From: Lucinisca nassula
Lineage: Eukaryota > Mollusca > Bivalvia > Lucinida > Lucinidae
Assembly: GCA_963580285.1 (NCBI GenBank)
Contig: OY757020.1
Coordinates: 97,467,497 to 97,531,496, forward strand
DNA: 64,000 nucleotides
Reading direction: 5' to 3'
Positions 35,591 to 47,337 of this stretch are shown here, one piece after another. Numbering within the stretch: the first letter of the stretch is position 1; each line of letters begins with the position of its first letter. Both the position numbers and the translations under genes were made by a program. Below the pieces are notes generated by a model. That model was given only the letters and a program-made list of their open reading frames with translations. It did no database searches and was not told the origin of the DNA.

Positions 35591-36525
35591 ATACCCGCTT
35601 TTTCGAAGCAAAATCGGGTATATTGTTTTCGTACCACAGTTGAGTCCGGCGTCAGTCCGTCTGTCACGTTTCTTGTAAATGGATCTTCTCTGCAACCACT
35701 GAAGTTACACTTTTTAAACTTTGCATTTGGATAGTACATGGAATGTAGATGGCAGTGGGCAATTTTTTGTGACCTTGACCTCAACATGGCCACAAGGTCA
35801 AAGGTAAAAAATTATGATTTGCCATATCTCCTAAAATATTGGAGTTACACTACTGAAACTTTGATTATTGGATGGTCCTTGGAATATAGAATATGTCAGG
35901 TTACTTTTGGTGTGACCTTGACCCAAAGGTCAAAGAGTATGATTTTGCCATATCTGCTAAACTATTAGAGTTACACTTCTGAGACTTTGGTTATTGGATG
36001 ACCCTTGGAATATAGAATAAATTTCGATACTTTAGGTGTGACCTTGACCTCAACATGACCTCAAGGTCAAAGGTAAAAAATTATGATATGCCATATCTCC
36101 TAAACTATTGGAGTTACACTTCTGAAACTTTGCTTATTGGATGCTCCTTGGAATATAGAATATGTTGGGCTACTTTTGGTGTGACCTCGACCCCAAGGTC
36201 AAAAAGTATGACTTTGCCATATCTTCTAAACTATTGGAGTTACACTTCTGAAACTTGGTTATTGGATGGCTGTTGGAATATAGAATAAATTGGAATACTT
36301 TAGGTGGACCTCAACATAACCCCAAGATCAAAGGTAAAAAACTATGACTTTGCCATATCTTCTAAACTATCAGAGTTACCTTTCTGAAACTTTGCTTATC
36401 AGTTAGAATGTTCTTTGCAACTTTTTTAACTTACACGTAGTTTTGCCTTGCTAATACATAGTCATTCGTGTTATTCATAGAAAAAGCGGGTATTTGCGAT
36501 GGTATACCATCGACTGCTGATCTAG
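35591..36525 (+). mobile_element. Helentron-like element G4 with CTAG end
   Basis: Starts ATACCCGCTTTTTCGAAGC with an early inverse CGGGTAT; near the 3' end GAAAAAGCGGGTAT is the inverse of the 5' tip, followed by hairpin GCGATGGTATACCATCG and CTAG. Between them are units with GACCTTGACCTCAACATG, AAGGTCAAAGGTAAAAAA and GGAGTTACACTTCTGAAAC. It sits in a T tract of a PAL arm. Asymmetric terminal inverted repeats, a 3' hairpin and a minisatellite core fit non-autonomous Helentrons. Confidence 0.65.
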
Positions 36526-36640
36526 TTTTTCTTATTTCTGCTCAAAACATAGATTGTTTGTACTCGTTAGAATCGCCTCCTCGAGGCGGTTCGAACATAG
36601 ATTGTTTGTATTCGTTAGAACCGCCTCTATGTTTTAAGCA
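36526..36640. repeat. PAL arm continued after G4
   Basis: TTTTTCTTATTTCTGCTCAA continues the arm that stopped at 35590, so G4 inserted into an existing PAL. GATTGTTTGTACTCGTTAGA and a second partial copy follow. Confidence 0.7.
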
Positions 36641-37014
36641 GGAATATGAACAATACTACGATTTTTACCTGGAAAATTTCATTTTTTGTGGTGGTAAAAT
36701 TTTACCAATATATTCGAATAGGCATATTTTCGTAACGTGTTCGGATCGAACAATCATGATAACACCTTCCATATGGTGAACTGATTTCATTCACACTTTT
36801 GAAGATTTAATTTTTCTTATGCAAGATGATCATATATTAGTCTTATATTTTGTTTTCAACAAGTATAATAATGTCTACCGCTCCAAACCCAACTTTTTCT
36901 CTATTTAATGTGGTGATTACGAGGGGTTGAATTCAATTCAACACAATGCCCAGTACAAAAGTACCATCACTATATCTTAGCAGATATTTATAATTGCAAC
37001 AAATTCCAGTTCCC
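36641..37014. other. Unassigned AT-rich sequence
   Basis: No repeat match or gene seen. Confidence 0.35.
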
Positions 37015-37262
37015 AATTAACCCATTTAGTACCAGAAACCCCCTAAAGGGGTACCCTGACAAACAGTTCAGGCCCAGATCAGACGCCACAAAACGCGGCG
37101 TCTGATCAGGGCCTCCACTGTTGGCAAAAAAGTTTAGCCATTTTCCAAATAAATTTTGAAAACACAACCTGACACTCCTTAATTTTGAAAACACAACCTT
37201 ACACTCCTAAATTTTGAAATGGACTCTTGCTATATATAAGGAGGAAGATTCCATTTGGTACA
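37015..37262. repeat. Repeat R, inverted copy
   Basis: ACCAGAAACCCCCTAAAGGG, CAGGCCCAGATCAGACGCC, GGCGTCTGATCAGGGCCTCC and CCATTTGGTACAAA give the full R layout. AATTTTGAAAACACAACCT is duplicated in tandem near 37153-37200. Confidence 0.7.
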
Positions 37263-37964
37263 AAAAGGGTTTAAATGGTATGAAAAGTTCGTAAGGAAAT
37301 GTTGCAGTTAGGGAGCAAAACAAGCACTAAACTGAAAGACAAACAATCAGAAAAACACATATTGAGATACAAAAGCCTCTATTACTTAATACAGCCTTCT
37401 CAACCAATCAAGAAGAAAAGAACAAGTAAAAAAATGGCCCTTGATCGCTCACTTGATCCCTATTGTACACATGAAATAGTAGATAATATAAGGGAGAAGT
37501 CATTTTAAGCATTGTTTATGTTTTAGTTCTGCTGGTGGCTATCATGTACAGCGACGTGAAGACAAAAATTGCGGCCTAAAAGAGTTTTCATGGTGTTTTT
37601 CTATGAACTTGACCCATATTCGAACTTGGCAGAGACATTATGAAGATGATAATTCTGAGCAAGTTTGATGGAGTATGGGCCAAAACTACGGCCTCTAGAG
37701 TGTCCACAGGGTTTTTCTATGATTTGACCTACTGACCTATGTTTTGAGACCCATATATAAACTTGCCTGAGATATTGTCATGATGATCATTCTGAGCAAG
37801 TATGATGAAAATGGATGATGATGATGATGATTTCGTGTTTAACGACGCGTCAACCCTCTTTGTGGGTCATAAGCGTCAAACGGTTGATGGTTAAACGGCA
37901 TGAATAATTATGATGATATTAAAAGTAAAAAGTCAGAATGATAATGTATAAAAATCTGAAACAG

Positions 37965-40900
37965 TTAAATCTTATGAAAAAGTCCAATTTCTTTTAAGAA
38001 TAAAATAATATTATCAACAGGTACATCTCGAAACAGTTGTTGCAAAGTGTCAGCTTTGAAATATAAAATACGTGAGGGTGAAAAGTCAACACAGTCAATT
38101 AAGATATGTTTCACAGTGAATGGCTGATCACAACCTACACAAGAAGGCTGATCATCACCATTAAAAATATAAGAATGAGTAACTCTAGTATGGCCGATGC
38201 GCAGTCGTGTTAATACTACGTCCTCTTTTCTGGAAAACTGTGGAGGAGAGCATTTTGTTCTAACGACAGGTTTAATGGCATGGAGTTTGTTATTTATTGC
38301 ACGGTCCCATTCGCCTTGCCATTCCGACAAGATGTATCTGTTGATAAATGGTTTAAAATTGTTAAAAGGAATTTTAAAAACAGATGGATCAAGATTGAGC
38401 GATTCCTTTGCTTTCTTGTCAGCATATTCATTGCCGACAATGCCAATATGGCTCGGAAGCCAACAAAACAAGATTTGGTGTGTTTTAGAAATTTCATGAT
38501 GTTTTTCGATCAATTTTTGAATTTGAGGATTTTAAGATGATGAATGGTCTAAAGCCTTAAGCACAGAAAGTGAATCCGAAAATATAATTGCTTTTTGAAT
38601 TGTTGAAGAACTGATAAAATCTAAAGCTAGGTCTATTGCTTTGGCTTCAGCTGTAAAAATAGATGAACCATCTGGAAGGCGCATGGTTTTGTGCGTATCT
38701 TTAGAAACATACGCACAGCCAACTTTATTTCCTTCTTTGGAACCATCAGTATAGACTTGCTGGTAATCATTGTAACGTGACTGCAGTACCTGAAAGTTTT
38801 GTTTGAGAAGTATTGGATTTGATTCGGATTTTTTTCCATCATGTAAGTCGAAAAGAATAGAAGGTTGTTTAATACACCAAGATGGAACTTCGGCGGTTTC
38901 ATGTTTTTGAATATTTTTAAGGTCGATACCTGAATTTTCCAGCAGTGGTAAAATACGTAATCCAAAAGGTTTGATTGCTGTGGGTTTTGTTTCATACTTA
39001 TCTACAAATTGAGGTGGAAATGAAATTTTGGATGCCGGGTTAGATGGATTTGCAGCAAGTCTGATAGCATACTGAAGAGAAAGTTTCTCTCTGCGCGAGG
39101 TTAAAGATGGTTCACCTGCTTCTACATAAAGGCTTAATACGGGAGAAGTACGGAAGGCTCCCATGGCCAGACGAAGGCCTTGGTGATGGATAGTATCCAA
39201 GGATTTTAAATAGGACTTTCTGGCAGAACCATAAACAACAGACCCATAATCTAATTTAGATCTTATTAAAGACCGGTAAAGATGTAATAAAGTATACCGA
39301 TCTGCTCCCCAACTTGTATGAGCTAAAACTTTCAAAAGATTCAAAGCTTTTAAGCATTTCGCTTTAAGATATTTAATATGGGGAATAAAAGATAACTTTT
39401 GATCAAATATGACCCCAAGAAATTTGGCTTCTTCAACAACAGGAATTTGTGATCCGTATAAAAACAGGGAAGGATGTTCGTGTTTCTTCCGTAGTTTACA
39501 AAAATGAACACACTGCGTTTTCGACTTGGAGAACTTGAAACCATTTTTATCAGTCCATTCTTCTATTCTTTTTAAATTTTGTTGTAACTTTCGTTCAATT
39601 GTTTTCATATTTTTTGAACGGTAACATATACAAAAATCATCAACATACAATGAACAATCAGTTTTGTCGTCCAAACATTGTACAATATTGTTTATTTTGA
39701 TGTTAAATAGCGTAGTTGAAAGAATACTACCCTGTGGGACACCCTGTTCTTGATCATAGAAATCTGACAGGGTAGACCCCACACGCACCTGAAACATGCG
39801 CTCCCCTAAAAAGCTTTCAATAAAACTGGGAAGTTTTCCTCTTAAGCCAATGTTATGTAGATCTTTCAATATTCCATAACGCCATGTTGTATCATATGCT
39901 TTCTCCAAGTCGAAAAAGACAGCCACTACGTGTTCTTTGTTAATAAAAGCATCTCGTATAAATGTTTCTAGTCTTATTAAATTGTCATTGGTACTACGTT
40001 CCGAACGAAAACCCGATTGATATTCTGAAATGAGGTTGTTGGACTCTAAGTACCAGACTAATCTCTTGTTTATCATTCTCTCCAATGTTTTACACAAACA
40101 ACTTGTCAAAGCTATCGGACGATAATTTGTAGGTTCTGCATGATCTTTCCCTGGTTTCGGAATTGGTACAACTGTAGCTACACGCCAACTCTCAGGACAG
40201 ACCCCCGTTTCCCAAATATTATTAAAGATATCTAAAAGTGTTGTAAGAGAACTTTTTGGCAGATGCTTAAGCATCTGATAATGAATTTCATCGGGGCCGG
40301 TTGCCGTATCATGTGATTTTTCAATGGCTTCAACGAGTTCGGATAAGTTAAAAGGTGTGTTGTATTCTTCGTGATTAAGGGATTTGAAGTTAAGTTTTCT
40401 TTTCTCCTGGTCCTTTTTGAAATTTCTAAAAGTGTCAGAATAATTACGCGATGATGAATTTCTCAAGAATGTGTGACCAAGAGTATCTGAAATATCTTTT
40501 TTTGTTGAAGCTATTGTGTCAAATTCAGTATTTAAATGTGTAAAACTAGAGGACTTTGTTTTTCCTGAAATTTTTCGTACCATATCCCAAACCTTTTTAA
40601 TGGGGGTTTTGTAGTTCAATTTGGAGACATATTCTCTCCATGACTTTCGTTTTGAAGCTCGGATTGTTCGCCGAGCTTTAGCTCTAAAAACTTTTACGTC
40701 GTTTAGCTTTTCTGAAGTGGGACTTTTGCAGAACTTATTTAGAGCCTGTTTACGCTTTTTAATAGCTTCTTTACAGTAATTATTATACCACGGCTTGCTT
40801 CTCTTAGTATTTGTGGAGGTCTTTGGAATGCATTGCTCTGATATATTAATAAGTGTATCTGTGAAATCAGAAACAATGTCAGATGATTCATTTAAGTGAT

Positions 40901-41651
40901 CAACTGATAACTCTTCTTCACATAAATTATGGAATAATTCCCAGTCGGCTTTATTCATTTTCCATTTCTGGTTACAGTCTTCATCTGGTTCGTTTACGCT
41001 CTCTATTATAACAGGAAAGTGATCACTTCCGCACTGATCATCATGAACAGACCAGTCATAGTCCAAGAAGAGAGATGGGTGACACAAAGAGAGATCTAAA
41101 GAAGACAAATGACCTGTCGCAGGGTGAAGGTAAGTATAAGATTTATCATTCATCAAGCAAAGGTCGTTCTTTGCAATAAAATCTTCGACAAGTGCTCCTC
41201 TGTTATTGACATCTTTACAGCCCCATAGAATATTGTGACCATTGAAGTCGCCAACTAAAAAATATGGCGATGGAAGTTGACTCAGCAATGAGTCAAGATG
41301 TTCGGGCTTTAAAGAAAATGAGGGTGGGATATATAGAGAGCAAATTGTAGTTTCTTTATCCAGAGAAACCGATACTGCTACAGCTTGAAGGTCTGTTTTT
41401 AATTTGATCTCTCTTTGTGGTAAACATGATTTAACAAAAATTGAGCTGCCACCAGATGGTTTGTTACCATCAGAATAGATATAGTTGTATGTATTGAAAG
41501 CCCTGACATCTATGTTGTCATCAGTTTTTAAAAAAGTTTCTTGCAAACAAAACACCGATGGGGTTAGTAGCGAAATAAGTAATAAGAGTTCATTATAATT
41601 TGATTTAAGACCTCGACAATTCCATTGTATTATTTTGTGTTTTAAATCCAT
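37965..41651 (-). pseudogene. LINE ORF2 (endonuclease-RT-RNase H), K1040 to stop
   Basis: Numbering follows the intact 1228-aa copy. Endonuclease motifs QWN and QET (9-39), GDFN (134-137) and SDH (209-211); RT motifs FDLEKAYD (580-587), QGVPQG (636-641) and YVDD (669-672); RNase H D969, E1002 and D1026. An AAA to TAA change at 38532-38534 stops the protein after residue 1039, before the last RNase H aspartate (D1078) and the C-terminal Cys/His module. The frame stays open after the stop to 37965. Endonuclease and RT could still be made, RNase H not in full. About a dozen residues differ from the intact copy. Confidence 0.93.
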
Positions 41652-41683
41652 TTTAAGGAGAGATATTTAAAGACTAGAAACTA

Positions 41684-42319
41684 TTATGGAGGTGCAATTG
41701 GTGATATAGATCTGCTACCACCAGCTCGTGGTGTGGCAGACCTCGATCTGTTATTGCCACCTGGTGATGATGGAGTTTCAGTCAACTCCATATCACTGTC
41801 ACTCAAAGATCCGAATCTGTTTTGAAATTTTATATTGTCTCTTTCCATTTTACGTTGTCTGTCTGTTTGTCTTTGAGACAATTGATGTTTTTTGATCGGA
41901 TCTTGCGACCCCTTATTAGTTCGACCTGAGTCGGGTTTCTCTTTTACATTCGGCGCTGGCTTCGGTACGGTCGCTGTCGACCGATCCGAAGCAACCTGGA
42001 TTGCGCCTTTTGATAAATTGGTTGAACTTTGTGGTGCTGGAGTGGATTTACTCCATGCACCAGACTTTTTCAGTTCAGCAATGTATGATTCAGCAGTCTG
42101 TGTTGCGGAGCTGGTACATTTTACACCAGCACCCTTTGTGATGCTGGCGAAACTGGTGGTTGGTGTTATGTATCGCTCTTCGACAATCTTCCGCGCTTCT
42201 GGGAATGTTATCCCCCTTTGGTATTTGACGGTAAGTATTTCTTTTTCTTTTTTCCACGCCGGACAGTCTCTGGAGAAAACAGCATGTTTGCCATCACAAT
42301 TTACGCATTTGGGTTCATT
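41684..42319 (-). pseudogene. LINE ORF1, C-terminal part only
   Basis: Encodes the end of the third zinc knuckle (CDGKHAVFSRDC region) and the Ser/Pro-rich tail ending SPIAPP. The N-terminal half and the first two knuckles are missing because the copy is 5'-truncated at 42319. The 32-nt gap to ORF2 is the same as in the intact copy. Not translatable as a normal gag protein. Confidence 0.88.
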
Positions 42320-42607
42320 TATGATGAAAATGGACTAAAACTGTGGCCTCAACATCAAGAATGTTCGCAATGTGTTTCTATGATTTTACCTCCTGAGCGA
42401 TTTTTTCATCAGACATTGCCCATATTCGAACCTGACTGCTATATTGTCAAGATGGTTATTCTGGGCAAGCTGGATAATGATTACACCAAAATTGTGGCCT
42501 CTAAGAGTTCACAAGGTGTTTCTGTGATTTGACTTACTGTCCTACTTTTTGACCCGACATGACCCCAATTCGATCTAGGCCGAGATATTGTGAAGATGCT
42601 CATTCTG

Positions 42608-42845
42608 GAAGCCTCGATAGCTCAGTGGTTAGCGCGTTCGACTTACGATCGAGAGATTGTTCGGGTTCGAATCCGGCCACCGGAGGTGAGGTGTGTCCTT
42701 GGGCAAGACAAGTAATGTCACTGTCCCACTCCACCCAGTGGAGTAAAAGTCGCTGTCTCTCTCTCTCGCTCGCTTGATAACATCTGGAATTAGTGTTGGA
42801 GCGCGATTCAAATACGTTTGAAACTTTCATTGCAAACGAATTAGC
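42608..42845 (+). repeat. tRNA-headed SINE E, copy 2
   Basis: GATAGCTCAGTGGTTAGCGC, GGGTTCGAATCCGGC, TGTCCTTGGGCAAGACAAG and a CTCTCTCTCGCTCG tract match the reversed copy at 4492-4735. Lies between two pieces of H5. Confidence 0.75.
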
Positions 42846-43010
42846 ATAAACTATGCTGAACAAGTTTGATGATGATTGAACCAAAATTGTGGTCTCAATA
42901 TTTTCACAATATTTTCCTATGATTTGACGAACTACTTTTTAACCCGACATGACCCATACTCGGTATTGTTATACGGGCCCCGCCAAGCGATTTTGGTACT
43001 TATCGCCTAT

Positions 43011-43076
43011 GCGAGCAGCGAAGGTTCAGGCGAGCCTGCGCATCCGCGCAGTCTCGCCAGAACCTTCGCTGCTCGC
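43011..43076. repeat. Fold-back element related to MITE S
   Basis: GCGAGCAGCGAAGGTTC faces GAACCTTCGCTGCTCGC around CGAGCCTGCGCATCCGCGCA, the latter shared with MITE S. Inserted in the H5 remnants. Confidence 0.65.
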
Positions 43077-43325
43077 TCATACAAGCAGGGAATCAAGAGG
43101 AACCTTCAGACAGAAAGCCATATCCCTGGCCCCTCTGAATGGCTGGGCATGCGCAGTTAAAGTTTGTCATGACGGAATGCTCGAAGACCCAAATTCGCTT
43201 GGCGGGGCTCATACTATGTTTGACTATGATTGGGCCAAAACTGTGGACTATAGATTGTTCACTAGAAAAATTTACACATGGACAACGGACGACGCACATT
43301 GACGCCGGACATCTCATGGTCACCG

Positions 43326-43394
43326 TGGTGGTTCTAACGAGTACCCGCAATCTATATTTTGAGCAGAATTAAGAAAAATATCGCAATGTTTCAG
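43326..43394. repeat. PAL right-arm fragment
   Basis: GTGGTTCTAACGAGTACCCG, then GAGCAGAATTAAGAAAAATA. Directly upstream of the group B LINE. Confidence 0.6.
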
Positions 43395-43842
43395 CTTATC
43401 TCTAGAAGACGGTGGCCTAACGTGTAGGCATTTTGTTTATGCGAGTATATCTCTCGTTTATCTCTAACACCTGCGAGTCGGATAGCCACTCCATTATGGT
43501 GTTCCCTTGTAGGGCTCCACGGAGGGTGGAGAGCACTTGAGACGAATCTTCAAGCTTTCTTCATGGGGAGGCCTAATTCTAGTAACCGCAATACAACCAA
43601 ACGTAAAAAAGACGAGTCTCTTGAACCCATTCAGCAGCACCAAAGCTTGACAATATTCCTCGCTTCTTGGTAATGACATCACTTGATGATGAACGAACTG
43701 TATCTAGTCTATCACCTTTTGTCATCGAAAAGAGTATAGTGTCCATAGCCGGACACCCAAAAAGCATTAAAAAGCTATGTCAGGTGACCTTCTAATTGAA
43801 GTCGAGAAAAAACAGCATGTCCAATCTCTACTTAAAACGAAC
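43395..43842 (+). mobile_element. Group B LINE, piece 1: 5' end and start of ORF1
   Basis: Opens CTTATCTCTAGAAGACGGTG and matches the proximal 5' UTR of the group A LINE (CCTTGTAGGGCTCCACGGAG). ORF1 starts at 43563-43565 (MGRPNSSNRNTTKRKK), shifts frame before TSLDDERTVSSLSPFVIEKS, shifts again at KSIKKL, and reads to SLLKTN, where H6 begins. Piece 2 is at 48178-48428 and piece 3 at 54242-54817. Confidence 0.82.
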
Positions 43843-44647
43843 AAGAGGACCATGATGGTCCTATATCGCTCACCTGAGCTTAGAGTTTTGCACGTGACCA
43901 AGTGTCCTGTTTGAGACAATACTTTAAAGGTTTTTCCCTAATATTAGGGCCATTTTTGGTTCTAGGGCTAAAATTTGAACAATCTTGGTGGAGGTCAACT
44001 AGATGAAGTTTCATACTACTTATCAAAGACCCTTGCCTTCTGGTTTCAGACAAGAAGATTTTTAAAGATTTCCCTATCATAAGCCTGCATAAAACCAGTG
44101 GGCCCCGGCACGGGGGCATTTTTGGCGCCAGGGCTATAATTTGAACAATCTTTGTAGAGGTCAACTAGATGAAGCTTCATATCAAATATCAAAGACCTGG
44201 GCCTTCTGGTTTCTGACAAGAAGATTTTTTAAAGATATTCGATCCCTATATAAGCCTACGAGCGTATTTTAAACTAGTGGGCCCCGTGTGAGGCCATTTT
44301 TGGCCCCACGGCTATAATTTCAACAATCTTCATAGCAGTCCACTAGATGAAGCTTCATACCAAATATCAAAGACCTGGACCTTCTGGTTTCAGACAAGAA
44401 GATTTTCGAGGGATTTCCCTATATAAGCCTATGTAATAGCAGTGGGACCCGGCGCGGGGGCATTTTTGGCCCCAGGGCTATAATTTGAACAATCTTGGTA
44501 GAGATAAACTAGATCAAGCGTCATACTAAATATCAAAGACCTGGGCCTTCTGGTTTCAGACAAGAAGATTTTTAAAGGTGATATCAAAGACCTGGGCCTT
44601 CTGGTTTCAGACACGAAGATTTTTAAAGGGTTTCCCTATCATAATTG

Positions 44648-44775
44648 TAATTGAAGTCGAGAAAAACAGCATGTCGAATCTCTACTTAAAACGAACAAGA
44701 GGACCATGATGGTCCTATATCGCTCACCTGAGCTTAGAGTTTTGCACGTGACCAAGTGTCCTGTTTGAGACAATA
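44648..44775 (+). repeat. Duplicate of the ORF1/H6 junction
   Basis: Repeats 43793-43921 with one substitution and one missing A: the LINE ORF1 piece TAATTGAAGTCGAGAAAAA through TACTTAAAACGA and the H6 5' end up to GTTTGAGACAATA. A LINE fragment in the middle of H6 can only come from duplication of the junction after H6 had inserted. Confidence 0.88.
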
Positions 44776-44932
44776 AAACCAGTGGGCACCGGCGCGGGGC
44801 ATTGTTTGGCCCCAGGGCTATAATTTGAACAACCTTGTTAGAGGTCCTCTAGATGAAGCTTCATACCAAATTTCAAAGACCTGGGCATCCTGGTTTCAGT
44901 TAAGGAGATTTTTTAAAGGTTTTCCATATATA

Positions 44933-46510
44933 CATATATAAGTTTGCTAAGGATCACTTTTTTTGACGTCAGATATTTTGTCCATATTAGCACCATATAT
45001 AATCAAAATGCTACTAAAGGTAAATCTATGTTAGGGCCTCATAAACATGTAATGCAGTTATTGATTTGACTAGTACATTTTGCACGAGAAGCATGGGAAG
45101 AGGACTACCCGTGAAAATCGTTGATTTATGGCAATTTGCTTTCATGTACATGTGTACCTGAAAAAAGGTTTTGCTTGTGTTTTCGTCAAATTTTGATCGA
45201 ATTTAATTTTAGGTATGCCAGACCGACAAGTTAGGTGTCGTTTAAGCGAAGGAGAGACGAATAGGGGCATTGGAATGCTTGAGGCTGGGTTGTCACAGAG
45301 GGGGGGGGGGGTGCTCGTGTTCTTGGGGTGACCCAGACCGTTGTCTCAAGAATGTGGACTCGATTCCAATTGTCTGGAAACGTAATGCATCAGCACGCCG
45401 GAGGTCTTGAACGCTCAGCAACTCGAGCTCAAGACCGATTTATCGCTCTACAAGCCCGACGTCGACGGTTCAACAACGCAACAACGTTACGTAGCGACTT
45501 GCAGTACGCTACCGGTGTTCGTTTAAGTTCGCAGACCATTAGAAGTCGGTTGCATGAAGCTGGCTTGAGGTCACGACGGCCTGCAATACGCATCCCATTG
45601 ACACGACACTATGTTCAGGAGCGTTTAGAATCGTCACAAGGTCATGTTACGTGGGCCCTTTATGACTGGACCCCCATTCTTTTCACTAATGAGTCCAGGT
45701 TTTGTGTGGACTTCACTCACAGGCGGGTTAGGGTCTGGAGGATACGAAATGAACGTTTTGCTGAAGTTTTTATTGCAGAGCATGATCGCTATGGCGTGGG
45801 TTCAGTTATGGTGTGGGTGGGAATTAGCGCTCAGGGTGAAACGGACCCGCACGTCATTGATAACGGCACACTGACGGCAGAGAGGTACGTCAATGAAATT
45901 TTGGATGTTCATGTTCGCCTATATGCAGTTGCTATAGGTCCTGATGTCATTCTGGTGGATGATAATGGCCGTGCACATAGGACACGCTGCACCAACCGGT
46001 ACCTTGAGCAATCTACAATTGTGCGATTGGAGTGACCAACGAGATCCCCTGATTCAAATCCCATCGAACAGGTATGGGATGTGCTGCAGAAAGCCATTTC
46101 TTCTCGCCAGGACCAACCAGGAACTATCCGGGAGCTCAGAGAGGCACTCATTTAGGAGTGGTCCCGGCTTCCTCAGCATAAGCTCCGTAGACTTATCAGT
46201 AGCATGCTACGGCGATGTCAGACCGTAATCAATGCCCACGGGCACCATACACGCTATTAACTAAGCTAAAACTCACAGACTAGTGATTTTCCTGATTTTC
46301 AGATTTCCGCCAGCAATCCTAAAAATGTTGAGTTTCGACCCTTACGTTCCATCCGCAACGCATCAATGAACACTTACTTGGCCATTACTTTAATAAAAAT
46401 GAATTCTTAAATGAATAACACTTCCAAAAATGATCTAATTTTTCATGTCGTTTCAATCTATTAAAAGTAGTAGACATTATTAAATGTGATCCTTCGCAAA
46501 CTTTGAGTAG
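44933..46510 (+). mobile_element. Tc1/mariner transposon, inactive
   Basis: TA dinucleotides at 44931-44932 and 46511-46512 bound a 1578-bp element. Ends are inverted: AGTTTGCTAAGGATCAC on the left, the reverse complement of AGTTTGCGAAGGATCAC on the right. Size, TA target and transposase type fit Tc1. It sits in an H6 unit, in the CCTATATAAGCC block. Confidence 0.9.
45215..46260 (+). pseudogene. Tc1-type DD34E transposase, broken
   Basis: ATG at 45215 gives MPDRQVRCRLSEGETNRGIG, then a frameshift at a 13-G run (45299-45311). The main frame holds the helix-turn-helix region (LGVTQTVVSRMWTRF), FTNESRF where the first catalytic Asp is expected (Asn instead), VDDNGRAH for the second Asp, and SPDSNPIEQVWD for the Glu, with 34 residues between Asp and Glu. 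In-frame stops lie at 46033-46035 (TGA, at an expected Trp) and 46153-46155 (TAG). The protein would normally cut and rejoin DNA at TA sites; this copy cannot. Confidence 0.9.
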
Positions 46511-46690
46511 TATATAAGCCTATGTAAAACCGGTGGGCCCCGTGGTGGGACATTTTTGGCTCCAGGGCTATAATTTGAACAATCTTGGTAGAGGTCCACT
46601 AGATAAAGCTTCATACCAAATATCAAAGACCTGGGCCTTGCGGTTTCAGAGAAGATTTTTAAAGCTTTTCCCTGTATAAGCCTATGTAAA

Positions 46691-47021
46691 TGTGTGTGTG
46701 AATTCGGGTTAAACGTCACTTTCAACAATTTTTCAGGCATATCACGACGGTGTCTGATTGTGACAGTGAGCTCAATGCTCACTTTTATAGTGCTGCCTCA
46801 CTGAAGTATCATGTCCCAGACACATTACATGATACCACACCAAGTCACATTATCCTGACACTGGGTCGACCAGTCCTAGCTCTACCCCGTAAATTTGAGT
46901 GCCAAGCGAGGAGCAGCTAGTACCATTTTTAACGACTTTGGTATGTCGCTGCCCAGGATCGAACCTGTGACTTCCCGTTCCCCGGAGCGGACACTCTACC
47001 AACTTAGCTATCAGGGCCGGT
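46691..47021 (-). repeat. SINE C copy 2 with target duplication
   Basis: Reverse complement of the 4939-5267 copy, tail at left (TGTGTGTGTGAATTCGGG), head at right (CTATCAGGGCCGG). AAGCCTATGTAAA flanks it at 46678-46690 and 47023-47035. Confidence 0.9.
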
Positions 47022-47035
47022 AAAGCCTATGTAAA

Positions 47036-47337
47036 TTTGTTTTGTTTGATTTTAGGTTTAACGTCCCCATCAACACTGTAAAGGTCATTTTGGAGACGTT
47101 GCTTACAATTTTGTGGGACTTTTACCCGACATTGAGATGAAAAGACATTTCAAGCCCTGTCACCCAATAAAACCAATAGGGCTTATTAGCAAGTACGGTC
47201 CACCTCGCACCGCGGTTCCTGGACAGGCTTAGATCCTCCAAGCAGTTTACCAGTACTAGTGTGCGGGCAGGATTCAGCTCTGCGTGGAAGCATCATGCAG
47301 CCCATATATTTCTTCAAGCCCCTATGGGCGGGGGCCG
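47036..47337 (-). repeat. SINE A copy, in the same target as SINE C
   Basis: AAAGCCTATGTAAA lies at 47022-47035 and 47338-47351. The left duplicate is also the right duplicate of SINE C, so the two elements used one target sequence in succession. Near full length, ending CCCCTATGGGCGGGGGCC. Confidence 0.9.

Larger units (their letters stand above)
37816..42319 (-). mobile_element. LINE copy 2: nearly complete, one nonsense codon
   Basis: Flanked by a 15-bp target duplication, TATGATGAAAATGGA (37801-37815 and 42320-42334). The (ATC)n tail is at 37816-37830. Contains all of ORF2 and the C-terminal part of ORF1; it is 5'-truncated inside ORF1. The target is a unit of H5, and the unit reads through cleanly if the LINE is removed. 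Near identity to copies 3 and 7 marks it as young. Confidence 0.93.
37422..43325 (+). mobile_element. Helentron-like element H5, heavily interrupted
   Basis: Opens ACAAG, ATGGCCC and GATCGCTCACTTGATCC. The core units carry ATTCTGAGCAAGTTTGATG, AAAACTGTGGCCTC, TTTTTCTATGATTTGACC and ACCCGACATGACCCATA. Pieces lie at 37422-37815, 42320-42607, 42846-42970 and 43145-43325. LINE copy 2, SINE E and a hairpin element occupy the gaps. The 3' hairpin end was not found. Confidence 0.5.

Noticed and set aside
41892..42338. 148-codon plus-strand gene
   Set aside because: Antisense to the C-terminal half of LINE ORF1 and extends over the TSD into H5.
45328..46035. Intact 235-aa transposase
   Set aside because: It is the middle part of a Tc1 transposase cut by a frameshift and a stop codon, with Asn at the first catalytic position.
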